The notes beneath the pieces are model-generated. The model did no database searches and was not told where the DNA came from. It saw only the letters and a list, made by a program, of their open reading frames with translations. From contig NC_081336.1 of the NCBI RefSeq assembly GCF_022539665.2, positions 248,001 through 312,000 of the forward strand: a stretch of DNA of 64,000 bases. Direction: 5' to 3'. This DNA is from Daphnia carinata (taxonomy: Eukaryota; Arthropoda; Branchiopoda; Diplostraca; Daphniidae). Position 1 is the stretch's first letter. Each line of letters starts with the position of its first letter. The translations under genes and the position numbers were made by a program. Shown here one piece after another: positions 48,075-60,067 of the stretch.

Positions 48075-51000
48075 ATGGCGGTGAATGGGCTGTTGCTAGG
48101 TCGTTTAAATACTAGCGGATTCTTACCGTGGGTTACGTCGGCGCTTCGAGTGTTTTCAATCGTTGTGTTAATATCGCACGCGTACGGCCAAACCAACGAA
48201 TTAAACAAAAACAATGGGATTATGTTACCCAACGTTCCTGAACGAATCGTCAAAGCGGGTGACAATGTAACAATCACTTGCATGTTTATCCATACCACAG
48301 ATATCGAATGGATATTACCGAAAGATCCATCTGCAGCGGTACGTATGACTAAATTATCTTCATTAACTTAGTTCTATGCGTATAGTTGGTTTTTTAAAAA
48401 ATTGGATTCCAACAGACCGGCAAACGGATGGAACGATTAGTACGTGAGGCAATCTTTCAGAACGATACCCTCGTTTCATCGACGATAACATTGAGAAAGG
48501 CCACAGTAAAAGACACGGGATTCTACGAATGCTTTTTGCCTCAATTTCCTGAGCTTCGAGTCAGACAATATATCTACGTCTACAGTAAACTAATGGTTTG
48601 AACGAAGATCAAGTGACTGTTTTATAACGTTATATCGCTTGAAAACAGACCGCAGAGACCTCGTTTTCCTCAGTGACGATCTGGGGAAATTCACTTTGAC
48701 GAATGGAAAGAGAGCTGAGATTCCCTGCAAACCGACTCATCCGGACGTGCGCGTTTCACTCAAACGCTGGAATAGTTTTACCGTTGAGCCATTGTCAAAG
48801 GTACTACGCCTTCTTCCCTGTTTTGTTTATAGATTAACTGAGCAACGTATGTTCATGTAGGAAGAAACACAAATTGATTTGTTATCAGGACCGAATTGGA
48901 CTCTGGATGTGCAGAGCGGATTGACGTTGGACAAGGCGACGTTAAACGACTATGGCAGATACGAATGCGTTGGTAAACTGGGCAATTCCACTTCAAAAGT
49001 ATTCTTCAATATCGTCATGAATGGTCCGTGTTTTTAACACTGAATACAGCACAACCATCGTTTTTGATTCACTTGACTTTACTGTTTATAGGAATTGAAC
49101 TGACAAGAAATGGCAGTGATCCAGTCCTGGAAGGAAGTAACGTCACTTTGATCTGCCGGTCTTATTTAGCTACCTCTTCGCCACAATGGGCGTATTACCA
49201 AACGATAAACGGCACTGAGGAACTAATCCCAATCAACGAACAGGAGCCATCCAATTTCACTATAGGTACGTTGATCGTTTGAGGTCAGCAAAATTGCGCG
49301 TTCATAGCTAAACTTGTTGGACGTAATCATCGACAGATATAGTGACGCAGAACAAGACGGCTCAAGGAGAGTTACCTTCGTTGCGTAATTACAAGAGTTT
49401 GTTGGTAATGACGAACATCACCAACCGTTTCCCGACAAAGTTTCGATGCACGGGACGTGCGGTCGGCGGTACCTCTGCGTTATTTGCAAATACGGCGCCA
49501 ATGCATTCGTTCGCCATCACAAGTACGTCTCGTCAAATGACAAATGTGCTCTATTCTTAAATGGGTTTGCACGGCAGAGCCACGAGTACCTTTTATAGTC
49601 GACCCGGAGAATGCAACAGTTTTGCTTGTCCTTGGACGCGAAACGAGTTTAAGGTGTGACGGCTATGGAGTACCTGAGCCTACCTTTCAATGGCTCAAGG
49701 TTCGTGCATTAAACAGCCATTTTTTTAAGTCTTAATGGCATTCGCTGCTCGTTGAACAGGATGGCAAAGTGATGGTGGAAGATCAATTGATTTTATCGAC
49801 GGGCAATTCGACAGTGTTGACTCTGCGAGGAACCACAGGTGAAAACGGTAGTTACGCTTGCCAACTGAGCAACAGTGTAGCCGAGAGCTACAAATATTTT
49901 GATGTTAAATTCGCCGACGAATCTCAGATATCCATCGCTTTGATCAGCACGGTCGTCGTTGTGGTGGTCATCCTGATCGTGACGCTCGGCACAGGAATCA
50001 AACTCTATCAAGATAAGGTAATTTCCCACTTTCCAACAAATGTGTACAGCAAACCTAAGTTAATTATTTTTAAAATGAAAGAAGCAAATATTTTTCCCTG
50101 GTGCTGAAGCACTGCTCAGAGGAAATGCAAGGGAAATTGACCAACACCTAGGATTGGAAGAACAAGTTGAGATACTTCCATACGACAAACAATGGGAGTT
50201 TCCCAGACATCGACTTAAACTCGGTATAAATTATTTTTTATTGCGTTCACATTCACCTGATTTTCTATCACTTCGCATTGCTGATGAAAAGGTGTGCAAT
50301 TGGGCGCCGGATGTTTTGGCCGAGTGGTCAAGGCCCTAGCTATTGGTCTTAAAGACTCTGAGGAAACTGTCAAAACAGTGGCAGTGAAGATGGTGCGATC
50401 GCAAACGAATGCCACAGCCCTCGAAGCTCTGATTAGCGAATTGAAAATTATGATTCATCTGGGGTCGCATTTGAATGTCGTTAATCTGCTGGGAGCTTGC
50501 ACGAAAAGCATCATCAGAGGTACTTGTAGTTGTTGGTAAGGGAAAGACGAATCAAATTTGGTTGGTTTTTGCAGGAGAGCTTTTGGTAATCGTCGAGTAT
50601 TGCCGGTTTGGCAATTTGCAAACGTATTTGGTCGGACATCGCAACACTTTCATTAATCAGGTGGACGAGTTGGGCAATTTCGTGGCGGATGCACAAATGC
50701 AGGAGATATGCGACGTATCGGGCAAGACGATGGAATCGATGAACGATTGCGTGGCTGTGAATGTCGATGAAATCGAAATGACACCTCAACATTCAGCGAA
50801 TTTGGAAAACGAATTTCTTGGGACTGAGGCAAATCGCTCAAATAAAGCTAGTGCCACTGAAGGTGAATCCTATCCTGACCGTTCCATAATTTCTCACTTG
50901 ATTATTTTCGTTGTTGAACTGGTAGAACAAGGGGACGACGAACGGCCGCAATCCATGTGGGTTTGCCAAGAAGACCCCGAGACTCAAGCCTATCAGTCAT

Positions 51001-51974
51001 CGGTTTGCACAGCCGATTTGATTTCATGGGCTTTCCAAATCGCGAGAGGCATGGATTATTTGGCTAGCAAAAAGGTATGTCAATAAATAATTCTCTGTTG
51101 TACACATCAAACAAACTACTTTTTGTTTTGTTTCGATTTAAAGGTCGTTCATGGCGATTTGGCTGCTCGCAATGTTTTGCTGGCCAACAACGGCGTGGTC
51201 AAAATAGCCGATTTTGGCATGTCCCGCAAAATGTATTACAAGGGAAATTACCAACAATCGGGACAGGTAAACTTCATAATTTCTCAATAAAATGGATTTG
51301 TAGTTGATTGACGAATCATCTTCGCATAGGGTTTGATGCCAGTCAAGTGGATGGCAATCGAATCGCTGACAGACCGCGTTTTCTCAACTCGATCTGACGT
51401 CTGGTCTTATGGCGTTTTCGTCTGGGAACTGTTCACGCTCGGTAAAGTGCCATATCCAGGTAAGTCCTATTTTACCGTAGGCTGGAGGCCAAAGTGCAAT
51501 GTTTCAAATTCTCTATCATTATAATTATTTAATTTTCGAGGTATGGAAGCTAATCACGAGCTTATAAAGCAACTGGAAAAGGGCTACCGAATGGAGAAAC
51601 CTGCTTTTGCGCCCAATTACCTCGGAGAAATAATGGCAGGTTGCTGGAAATTGGACCCGAAGGAGAGACCGACCTTCAGCCAAATCGAAGAACTCATTTG
51701 CGGCCAAATGGAATCGACTGTGTGCGCCAACTATTTCAATCTGTGTAAAACGAATGAAAATTTCAACCAAGAGAGAGTTGATCCTCCGGCCATTGAACCC
51801 TCCGGGCTTGTAAAACCGCCCGTCTGTGACGATATGCTGAAAGAATCGAAACCGTTGCCCGTCTGTGACGAAAAGCAGAAAGAATCGAAATCGTTGCCCG
51901 TCAGTCGTGGCAATAGTGTGAGTATTTTCAGTCACCTCAAAAGAGGCTGGAGTTTAAACGAATATTTCATTTGA
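48075..51974 (+). CDS. VEGFR/PDGFR-like receptor tyrosine kinase, copy 2
   Basis: Fifteen exons (48075-48338, 48416-48584, 48649-48800, 48861-49023, 49092-49265, 49337-49522, 49578-49699, 49760-50017, 50082-50223, 50292-50519, 50575-50862, 50926-51074, 51144-51266, 51330-51459, 51541-51974) give 993 residues. Domains match copy 1: signal peptide, Ig-like repeats, membrane helix ([20 protein letters not shown]), [19 protein letters not shown] juxtamembrane, then kinase with [30 protein letters not shown] and [10 protein letters not shown]. The 63-base intron at 50863-50925 is open in frame, so retention would add 21 hydrophobic residues to the kinase insert. The tail has a ~13-residue repeat ([26 protein letters not shown]) missing from copy 1. 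Confidence 0.9.
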
Positions 51975-53077
51975 GTTATTTGTAGACTCGTTTGAATTTA
52001 TGGCCCATTTTAAATTCACATTGTGACTCCATGGGTATTTAACTAATTCGCTGTGCCATCCCATTCGGTTGAATAATATTTAATCATTTCTTTTTCTAAT
52101 TGGCCTGTACTGCATATTCTAACGTATTCATTTTTCATTGTTCTTCCACCGTGTTCGACTAAATTTTCAACTGTCGTCTGTTTTTTTAAATACAAAGCCG
52201 ATGAAGACAAAGGCCAAAGCTGGATATAGTTTCTTTCTCCTTATTGGATGAGTTGAATCAGTTCAAATCGAATGCGTTTTGCAAATGGACAGGCAACTAC
52301 GCACTGTGAGAACGGCTGCCTCAATATCTCAAATAGGTGTGAAATGTAGCACAATTACACCAAGTCCATCAACGTTTGACTTTCGTCCTGGAAATGTAAA
52401 GGGGGAAACGAAAACGAAATGTGTTTCCATTGGGCCACACAGTCTCTCATTGTCATAGTTGTACTGTACATGCTCGTAATGAGAGTAGGCTGATGCGATA
52501 TTGCTACCCTTTCATATAATATGTATATTTTTGCATGAATAAAAGCCTATCACAAAAACTTGTATGGCAACCTGCAAAGAGCTATGCAATGGAAAAACCT
52601 GATTTTGTGTGATGAAGGAAATATCGTATGCATTTTCTCGTCGACCTTGACAATATTGAACGCAGGATCATAGAACCTGTTTCTTTTCGGCTTAGTCGAT
52701 GCCTGAGACGATACGAGTGGTCGACGGCAGCGGTCCTCATTCAGAGACAAAAAGCGTGAGCGAGCGTATCAGCCGAGCTTAGCAACCAACATGTTGTGAC
52801 AAGCGTGTGTTTTCAATCCAATCGGAAACGGATTTTGCTGAAACTTTCATCATCGTCAGGTGAGTTGTCATCATGGCTGCTTTATTCTTTGCCCAATTTT
52901 AGTTCGCAATTTCACAAATTGCGATATTTTTACAGCAGCACAAGTTCGTCAACGTTTCACATTCGACCTGAGGGCAATTGAAACGGCTGTGTTTCTTGTT
53001 GCTGTCGTTGCGGTACTTGCTTATCGCTTTTGAAATGATATAACAATCACATTGTTACATTTTTAGTTGAACCCAAA
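51975..53077. other. Intergenic stretch containing a receptor-kinase relic
   Basis: About 1.1 kb. Apart from the relic listed at 52545 it shows no gene. It contains the promoter region of the first CASD1-like gene. Confidence 0.5.
52545..52610 (+). pseudogene. Relic of a receptor tyrosine kinase C-terminal exon
   Basis: CTTGTATGGCAACCTGCAAA followed by ATGGAAAAACCTGATTTTG lines up with the last-exon segment of both receptor kinases (copy 1: CTTGTAGTGCAACTGG... ATGGAGAAACCTGATTTTGC). It retains MEKPDF in frame and then meets a stop. It looks like the worn remainder of an extra gene copy. Confidence 0.55.
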
Positions 53078-54429
53078 ATGAAAATCGCGAACCCTTTGCC
53101 AATGCGTAAATGTACGTCTATGTTAGCAGTCGTTTTCAACATCATCTTCCCGTGTTGTTTCCTTTTTGGACTTGTTTGGACATTGATCGACGGTCAAAAG
53201 AAGTCGGAGACACCGTCGGGACAAGGTGAGAAGCCTCGCAATTTCAAAACATACTGTCCAATTCAAGATAGATTCCTTGGTAATGGAACAAACAAATTTG
53301 TTTCAGATGGACAGGATTCATCTGTTTGCACGGGGGACCTTCTCGATCAGCGTCATTATCATTACGAAAAAGAAACTGATGGCAGTTATCGATTCACGTC
53401 TGATCAGAGTGGATCGTGTCGACTTGTCCAGTACACAACTGACCGCGTAGTGTCGTGCATTGATTCGCTTCATTATGCAAAGCAGTTGGCTAGCAATGGC
53501 AGTAGCAATAGCCCACTATTCTTTATATTTTTGGGCGATTCGAGAGTACGTCAACAGTATATTAATTTTGTCAGGGTAAGTGAATACACGATTAAAGAAG
53601 CTGTTCCTAGTACTATAAAAGAAGACCACATATAGCTGATTCCAGACTATGATCACGAAATGCATCCCATGCGAGATATGTATAAATTTCACGGTGAGGT
53701 GGAAATCAGGAGCAACATCCTCAGATTGCGAATGGCGTTTAAATGGCGACCCTTCGTTGATGATAATGTCACCGAGGCGGTACATCGATGGGTAACTTCC
53801 GACCCAACTGAACGGCCCCATGTCGTGTTTCTCGGTGACATTCTCGTTCATTTCAAAGTTGCTTTTTAATTTATCGAGGTTGTCTTCGTTTTCAATACAG
53901 GTATGGCACTTCACCATATGAAGCCAATAAACGGGACCAATCATCAAATTTATCAGAAAAAATTAAAGGAATTAGCTCCAGAGTTAGGCCGATTGGCCAA
54001 TGTCACTCACGTGATTTGGCTCAATCAATATTCGATCGACGAAACATTCAAAACTGGTGCTGGACAGTTGAGATATCACACAGAGAAATTGCACAACTAC
54101 AACAAAGCAGCTCGGCGAGTGTTCAGGTGAATTATTAATGGATAGAGAATAATGCTTGAAACTACGTACAAAAATCATTCGTGTATAGGAATGAAAACAA
54201 GCACATTCGCATTTGGGATTCGAAAGATCCCCTCGTAGACGAGTACATCCGCTCGTGTTTCGTCCTAAAGCGCAATGAGGTTCTTCATCCCGCCAAACGA
54301 CCTTACCTGTTCCAAGAGACTTTCTACGAGAATTGCAGAGACTCTATTCACACGGGTTCTTCAGCCCTTTTGCTAGCTACTAATCTTTTCTATAATGACA
54401 TCTGTAATAATGCGATGAACTTTTTCTGA
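53078..54429 (+). CDS. CASD1-like SGNH acyltransferase/esterase, copy A
   Basis: Exons 53078-53575, 53636-53834, 53901-54126 and 54189-54429 give 387 residues. An 81-base in-frame stretch (53226-53306) has good splice signals and may be removed, leaving 360. One membrane segment near the N-terminus (LAVVFNIIFPCCFLFGLVWTL) makes a type II protein. The SGNH fold is marked by FLGDSRVRQQYINFVR (catalytic Ser) and CRDSIHTGSSA (Asp-x-x-His). RPHVVFLG, VIWLNQY and HNYNKAARRVF match the N-terminal lumenal domain of CASD1, which O-acetylates sialic acid in the Golgi. The multi-pass CAS1 domain is absent, so the donor and substrate are uncertain. Confidence 0.8.
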
Positions 54430-54552
54430 TTCCTCGTTTCACCCATTCACCAAAATGCTTGAGAGCTTTTGTTACCAGTACACAAACAGGCCATTCATTC
54501 GTCAGAAACAACAAATCGATTTTATTATTTGTTTCTATTTTTTTATGTTTTC

Positions 54553-54558
54553 AATAAA
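54553..54558 (+). terminator. Polyadenylation signal of CASD1-like copy A
   Basis: AATAAA about 125 bases after the stop codon. It lies inside the 3' flank of the opposite-strand glycosyltransferase fragment. Confidence 0.5.
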
Positions 54559-54593
54559 ATTAAATGGGGACCAATTGGCCATTGCAATCATCT

Positions 54594-54860
54594 CTAAAAG
54601 ACATCAGGAGCTACAGAAAAAACGCTAGGACAATGGGTTCGAGCCAATCGAATGTAGTCTTGCGTCGAATTCTTGTAAATCGGTTGATTTTGACTTAATT
54701 TATTCCATATATGGACTCCAATGACTCTCTCCGTCAGCCAGGTGAGACGAGCTCCGGTTTCATTCGCCAACGGCTGAGCAAATAAATTTTTCATTCGACC
54801 GTAGTGAACCGGATGAAACGATGTTGTCATCGTTGTATATGCTCGCTTTTTCAAAACGAA
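54594..54860 (-). pseudogene. C-terminal fragment of an alpha-1,4-glycosyltransferase
   Basis: Minus-strand reading gives TTSFHPVHYGRMKNLFAQPL, WLTERVIGVHIWNKLSQNQP, YIRLARTHCPSVFSVAPDVF and a stop. This is nearly identical to the last ~85 residues of the complete gene at 56953-58274. Similarity ends at about 54850 (upstream of TTSFHP) and no DXD domain, membrane segment or start is present. It is a truncated duplicate. It sits in the same position relative to copy A as the full gene does to copy B. Confidence 0.8.
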
Positions 54861-54897
54861 ATCATCAAATAAAATAACCCCCTTGTTACAATTCCAG

Positions 54898-56789
54898 ATG
54901 GACGTCAAAAATGGCAACGTGGGAGGCAATGGGGAAGGGAAATGTGCGTTTACGCCAACGGCTGCCTTCAAGATCATCTTTCATTGTTGTTTGCTCTTTC
55001 TACTGGTCTGGAAATTGAATGATGGACAGCGGAAGTGGGTCACATCGTCAAGACGAGGTAAAAACTCTCGAAATGTGAAACGACCATCAACCCTATCCAT
55101 GGCCGAGTATAGAAGATGAAGATATGAAGATTAGCAGAAGAGTATGAAGATTAGCAGCATTTTGTTATTCCCCGACTGATCTTTACGACATTCCTTGGTA
55201 AAGAGACAAACAGATTCAATTCAGCTGGACGAGAGTGAGCCCTTGGGGCTTGCAAAGTTTCTGGATCGCGACGAGAAACAGAAAGAATCGTAACCGTTGT
55301 GTGTCAGTCGTGACAATACAGAGAACACATTCAGTCAGGTAAGGAGAAGATGAGGTTTCCACGAACGTTTCGTCATCAGGTGAGTTTTTTTGTGTTTTGT
55401 TTGTTGCTCGTTTTAATGAAGTTTCATCTACACTGTTATTCCTCTTCAAGATTATTTTGCCGTGTTGTTTGCTTTTCTTACTGGTCTGGACATTGAAGGA
55501 TGAAAGTTACTGGAAATGGATTGCATTACCAGGAGAAAAGGCTCTAAACGTTAAACGACCATCAAACCTGCGGCCGAGTATGCAAAGATTAGACATATTT
55601 TTTAATTCTTCAAATGATTTTGACGAAATATGCCCTTTGGTAAAGGGGCAAACAGATTAGATTCAGCCGTTTGCACGGGAGACCTTCTCGATCAGCGTCA
55701 CCATCATTTTGAGAAAGAAACTGATGGCAGTTATCGATTCACATCTGATCAGAGTGAACCGTGTCGACTTGTCTGGTACACGACTGAACGCATAGTCTCG
55801 TGCTTTGATTCACTTCGTTATGCAAAATGGCCGGACGGAAGTTTGAGCGAGCGCAGCAACAACTCGCTACACTTTCTCTTTATGGGTGACTCGAGAATTC
55901 GCCAACAGTTTTACAACTTTGCTGCGGTAATAAAGTTGAAATGTTTTTCCTGTTTTCCTTTTTTTAATAGCGAAAAATGCTACGCAATTTAGTTGATTCC
56001 AGACTACGATCAAATAAGGCAGCCCATTCAACTTTCATCAGGGTCTCACGATAACATTGAAATCACGAGCAACATCCTCAATCTGCGATTGTCGTTCAAA
56101 TGGCGACACCTCCTTGATGACAATGTCATCGACACAGTTCGTCGATTGGCAACTTCTGACTCATCTGAACGACCTCATCTCCTTTTTTTCAGTATTATTT
56201 TAGCTCATTAAATGAGTGCTAATTTCTTAGTGTCATGGTGGCTGAAATGTAGGTATAGTAGTACATCACATGTTGGGAATCCACGGCGCCGATCATCGAC
56301 TTTACGAGGAACAGTTTAAAAAATTAGCTCCAGAGCTAGGCCGGTTAGCGAATGTTTCTCAAGTGATCTTGTTCAATCAGTATCCAGTTGAGGAATTACA
56401 AGAGAAAAATTACGACATCAACACTTACATTCATTCAGGGAAGATCGACAACTACAACAAGGCCATTCGACGTCTGTTAGAGTAAGTTATATTGATTGAT
56501 ATACGAGGATATTGTCGATATGGTAACCATATACTTTTCTCTTAGGAATGAAAGCAGTCGTATCCGCATATGGGATTCGAGTGATCCGTTGGCAGAAGAG
56601 TACGTCCGCTCGTGTGTCGTTCTAGAACGCGATGAGGTCTTTTACGCCGGTCATCGCCCCTACCTGTCCAAAGATACTGCCTTCGCAGATTGCAACGACT
56701 TTATCCACACGGGTTATTCAGCTCTTTCAGAAGCCACTAATCTTTTGTATAATGACATCTGCAATAATGTGATGGATTGGACCCAGTGA
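54898..56789 (+). CDS. CASD1-like SGNH acyltransferase/esterase, copy B
   Basis: Exons 54898-55057, 55661-55926, 55993-56191, 56253-56481 and 56546-56789 give 365 residues. Exon 1 supplies the start and membrane helix (FKIIFHCCLLFLLVWKL); its GTAAAA donor joins in phase to DSAVCTGDLLDQ, as in copy A. Catalytic motifs are FMGDSRIRQQFYNF and CNDFIHTGYSA. RPHLLFF, VILFNQYPVEE, DNYNKAIRRLL and RIRIWDSSDPLAEEY correspond to copy A. The large first intron holds a second, startless version of exon 1 (near 55449-55660) and a receptor-kinase relic. A Golgi acyltransferase role is inferred from CASD1. Confidence 0.75.
55215..55345 (+). pseudogene. Relic of a receptor tyrosine kinase C-terminal tail
   Basis: The stretch reads EPLGLAKFLDRDEKQKES, a stop, then CVSRDNTENTFSQ. 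The first part matches the tail of receptor copy 1 (EPLGLAKALDSKEK) and the rest the tail of copy 2 ([17 protein letters not shown]). It lies inside intron 1 of CASD1-like copy B and is out of any gene context. Confidence 0.65.
55440..55660 (+). pseudogene. Startless duplicate of CASD1-like first exon
   Basis: Reads KIILPCCLLFLLVWTLKDES, close to exon 1 of copy B (KIIFHCCLLFLLVWKLNDGQ), followed by LNVKRPSNLRPSM, which matches the RNVKRPSTLSM tail after exon 1. No ATG is found in frame before the helix except far upstream. It is probably an inactive duplicate, or an alternative first exon if an upstream start exists. Confidence 0.55.
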
Positions 56790-56897
56790 TCCTGAATTTT
56801 TCTCAGCTTATCGATTCACCACGCCTTCTGTAATCAATCAACAGGTTATTCACTTGCCCGGAACAAAAATGTAACCTAAAATTTGGTTTTATAAACT

Positions 56898-56903
56898 TTT
56901 ATT
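56898..56903 (-). terminator. Polyadenylation signal of the alpha-1,4-glycosyltransferase
   Basis: AATAAA on the minus strand, about 50 bases past the stop codon at 56953. Confidence 0.5.
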
Positions 56904-56952
56904 TTAGAAATTGAAATGAAACATTGAGATGCAGTTGATGAAAATGAGTCTT

Positions 56953-58274
56953 TTAAAAAACATCAGGGGCTAGAGAAAAAACATTAGGGCAATGGATTCG
57001 TGCTAATCGAATATAATCTTGCGTCGAATGCTTGTAGATCGGTTGAGTTTTACTTAATTTATTCCATATGTGGACTCCAATGACTCTCTCTGTCAGCCAG
57101 GTGAGACGAGTTCCACTTTCATTCGCCAACGGCTGAGCAAATAAAGTTTTCATTCGACCGTAGTGAACCGGATGAAACGATGTTGTCGGCAGAATGTTGA
57201 AACCGCGACACGTTACGTAATCCATCGATTCGATATCCGTAACGTTGCACCATTTTCGTAAAACGCGCGTTATCAAGGACGGTCCATTATGTCCCCAAAT
57301 TTCGGGGCTATTTAAAAAAAAATGATTTTGCTGTTAAATCTAAAAAAGGTGAGCACAACAAATTCAAAAACACTTGCTTGAAATTAACAATGAAATCTTG
57401 AATGGCCATTTCGATGAACGGATGTTCCTTATCCGCATGGATGACGTCATTATTCAAACTAGTGGCATCTTGCACGGCGACGAAATTGCGATAGAACGTC
57501 ACTGGCCGGACAGAGATGATGTCGAGATCGAAGTAATAGCCTCCGTACTTTTGCAGCGTTAGCAAACGGAGGCCATTGCTCAAGTTGTTGACGTGGAACG
57601 AGCCCTTCTTCCAATTCGTGCAGTGATACCAACGTTCCAGTGCTGTCCCAGCTAAATAAATGTCCACATTGACACTGGCCAGTTGAATGTTATTATATTT
57701 ATCTTTTAATTGTTGTAAAACGACGACGCTCGTGTTGATTGGCACGTCCATAAAAAGAACGTTGACTGTCAAATTCGGATTGTGCAAGGCCAGCGATTCC
57801 ACTGCGCAGGCCTGTCGAATAGTCAACAAACCACTGCCCGATGTCTCAATGAAAAAAGCATTTTGATTCTGATTAATAATTGATTCTGTTGGATGGCTGT
57901 AAAAAATCAAAGACTTTGGCTGTGGACAAGCCAACGTGCAATTGGTTTTCACGCAAACATCTGCTCCGGGAGGAAGACAGCAGGTCCGGCGATCTACTTG
58001 GACTGAATATCCCGTCTGTGAATGAAGGGAATCAATTCTTGTGCGAAATAACGAATAAAGTGTTAAATTCCATGAGAATTACGTTGACGTGTTGTGGAAA
58101 GCCCCACTGGATGAATAAGATGAAATAAATAGCACAGGTGATTAACAACGAGAATTTCATAATGGACCATCCAGCAGGAAGTTGGCGATTGAGGCATCCA
58201 AACCTCCTAATATTTAAATGACGTCCCGTATCGGTGAATAATAACTGATCTTCTATGCTATTGTCGGACGCCAT
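56953..58274 (-). CDS. Alpha-1,4-glycosyltransferase (A4GALT/Gb3-synthase family)
   Basis: Minus-strand exons 58089-58274, 57378-58015 and 56953-57307 give 392 residues. The type II anchor is MKFSLLITCAIYFILFIQWG after a ~38-residue cytoplasmic tail. The sugar-nucleotide DXD motif is in GGYYFDLDIISVRP. The C-terminal Gb3-synthase region has IWGHNGPSLITRVLRKWC, HPVHYGRM and GVHIWNKLS. The second intron must begin with GC (TTCAA|GCAAGT) to keep frame and give NFNPEIWGHNGP. In vertebrates the family adds alpha-1,4-galactose; insect members add alpha-1,4-GalNAc to glycolipids. Which applies here cannot be told from sequence. Confidence 0.88.
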
Positions 58275-60067
58275 CGTCGATACAACCTCACTGGATTTAA
58301 TCCAACAACGGTTTGAAACTTATATTCTAACGTAAATGGATCTTTTTCTGTTCAGCTAGTCATAATCAGAATAAACTTTTTTTTCTAAGGTAAATAGACG
58401 TTGTGAGTACAAGGTCAATGTTTCGAATTGATGTTAAGTTTAGTACGAGTCCGCCAACATATTTCATTCGACAGAAAAAAATAATCAATCGAGTATTAAC
58501 AATTGCCTCTCATCTTCATTTGATCTTATATTGTGCTCCCCTTATGCTATCGTGAAATCACGACACTATAATGTTAAATTTTGTACGCGTACGACAAATT
58601 ACAATAAATCAGAACGAAATACAGAAAGCGGCTTATGTAAATATGAATTTATTTTTTCATTTTCAAAAAAGTCATCACAAAAGTTTAAAAACATACGAAT
58701 GTTAGAAAAACGACAAACCCAAGGGAAATGGGTTTTCATATACAAATTAAATAAACATTTGAATATTTAAATACATTGACGATAGAAGGATGTATTTAAA
58801 TTTTTCACTTTTTTGCCCCTTATCGTCCTTTTAGCCTTGCACATTTATGTTCGATATTCTCATGTTTTCTGTACGTCTCCCGCCCTTTCGCAATGGGAGA
58901 AAAAAGCTAACCATTCCTCCTTGTGTAGATCTTTCGAGAAGAAAAGAAACAAAAACAAGATGGTTGATATACACAGATAGGGGCAGGGAGAGCAAATGCT
59001 TTCTTTTCACACGAGATGCCCTAGCCTTGCAGTTTTTAGTTTGAAACAAACAACATCGCGTGACAGGTCATTGTCCTTGGAATTTATTTAAATTCGCTCC
59101 AAAGGCAGGGAAACAAAAACAAAAAATTGAAATCGTTGGCGCCATATGAATAATTTTCTAAAATTAATTCTGGCTTATCTTAAAATAAATCAATTCATCG
59201 TCAACTTAACTTTTTTCTTTTTTGTGCGTAACAATCATGATAGCTGTTTTATCTTTCAAATTGCAGAATGTGGCTATAATCAAATGACGTGACAAAAATA
59301 AAAAAAAGAAATAGATAAAGGGGAAGGGGATTAATGAGTCATACGTGAAGGCTGGGTTTTGTCAATTTCCTACCGAATTTAAACAGGTAGGCCCAGCCAG
59401 ACATTTATGTTCGTCATTCTTTTTAACAAGTTCTCATTGTATATAAATAAAGTAAGAGAGATATAATACAAGAGAGTATAACTGCATAAGAGTAAATCAC
59501 TGTGACAGTCGGCATATGGTGAAAATGCATGTACCGTTGGTTAACCATGTGCACAAACAACTGTGTAAAGTCATCTGTTTGCAGTTAACTTGGTAGGTAA
59601 ATGTCTATGTTTAGTGCATGCAGTATTTTTCGTGCAAAGCAATAATTACGTATTAACGTGGGAGAACAAAAAAAAAAGCAACAGCTGATTTATACAAGTA
59701 AAACGGGTGGCTAGGTAGAGAGACAGGTGCAATAAATGTTTGTCTCAATCAGTGAATTTTTATGCACTTTGTTTTGATCAAGATTCTCTGTGTCTGTCAA
59801 TCAACAGCAATTATGACCTTTTTCAGATGAGTTTTTGTCACGTAGTTCCATCGAGTTCAAATAATTCAAGACTATATTTATCCACAAATAAAATCTTCCC
59901 AACACCTGGCCATAAACAAGAAAAAACAGGTAAAAAAGCTCGTTAAAGACTCTTTCTTTCCTTTTTATGCTCAAAGACAGCAACGCAAAAACTGCTGCGG
60001 GCAATTTTACCCGAAAAATACCGCCCCTGTCGTTTGCATCGTTCCCCCACCCCAACGGTCGTGCAAC
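58275..60067. other. Intergenic stretch
   Basis: About 1.8 kb of AT-rich DNA between the glycosyltransferase and the fucosyltransferase. The small open frames have no coding character. Nothing else recognised. Confidence 0.5.
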
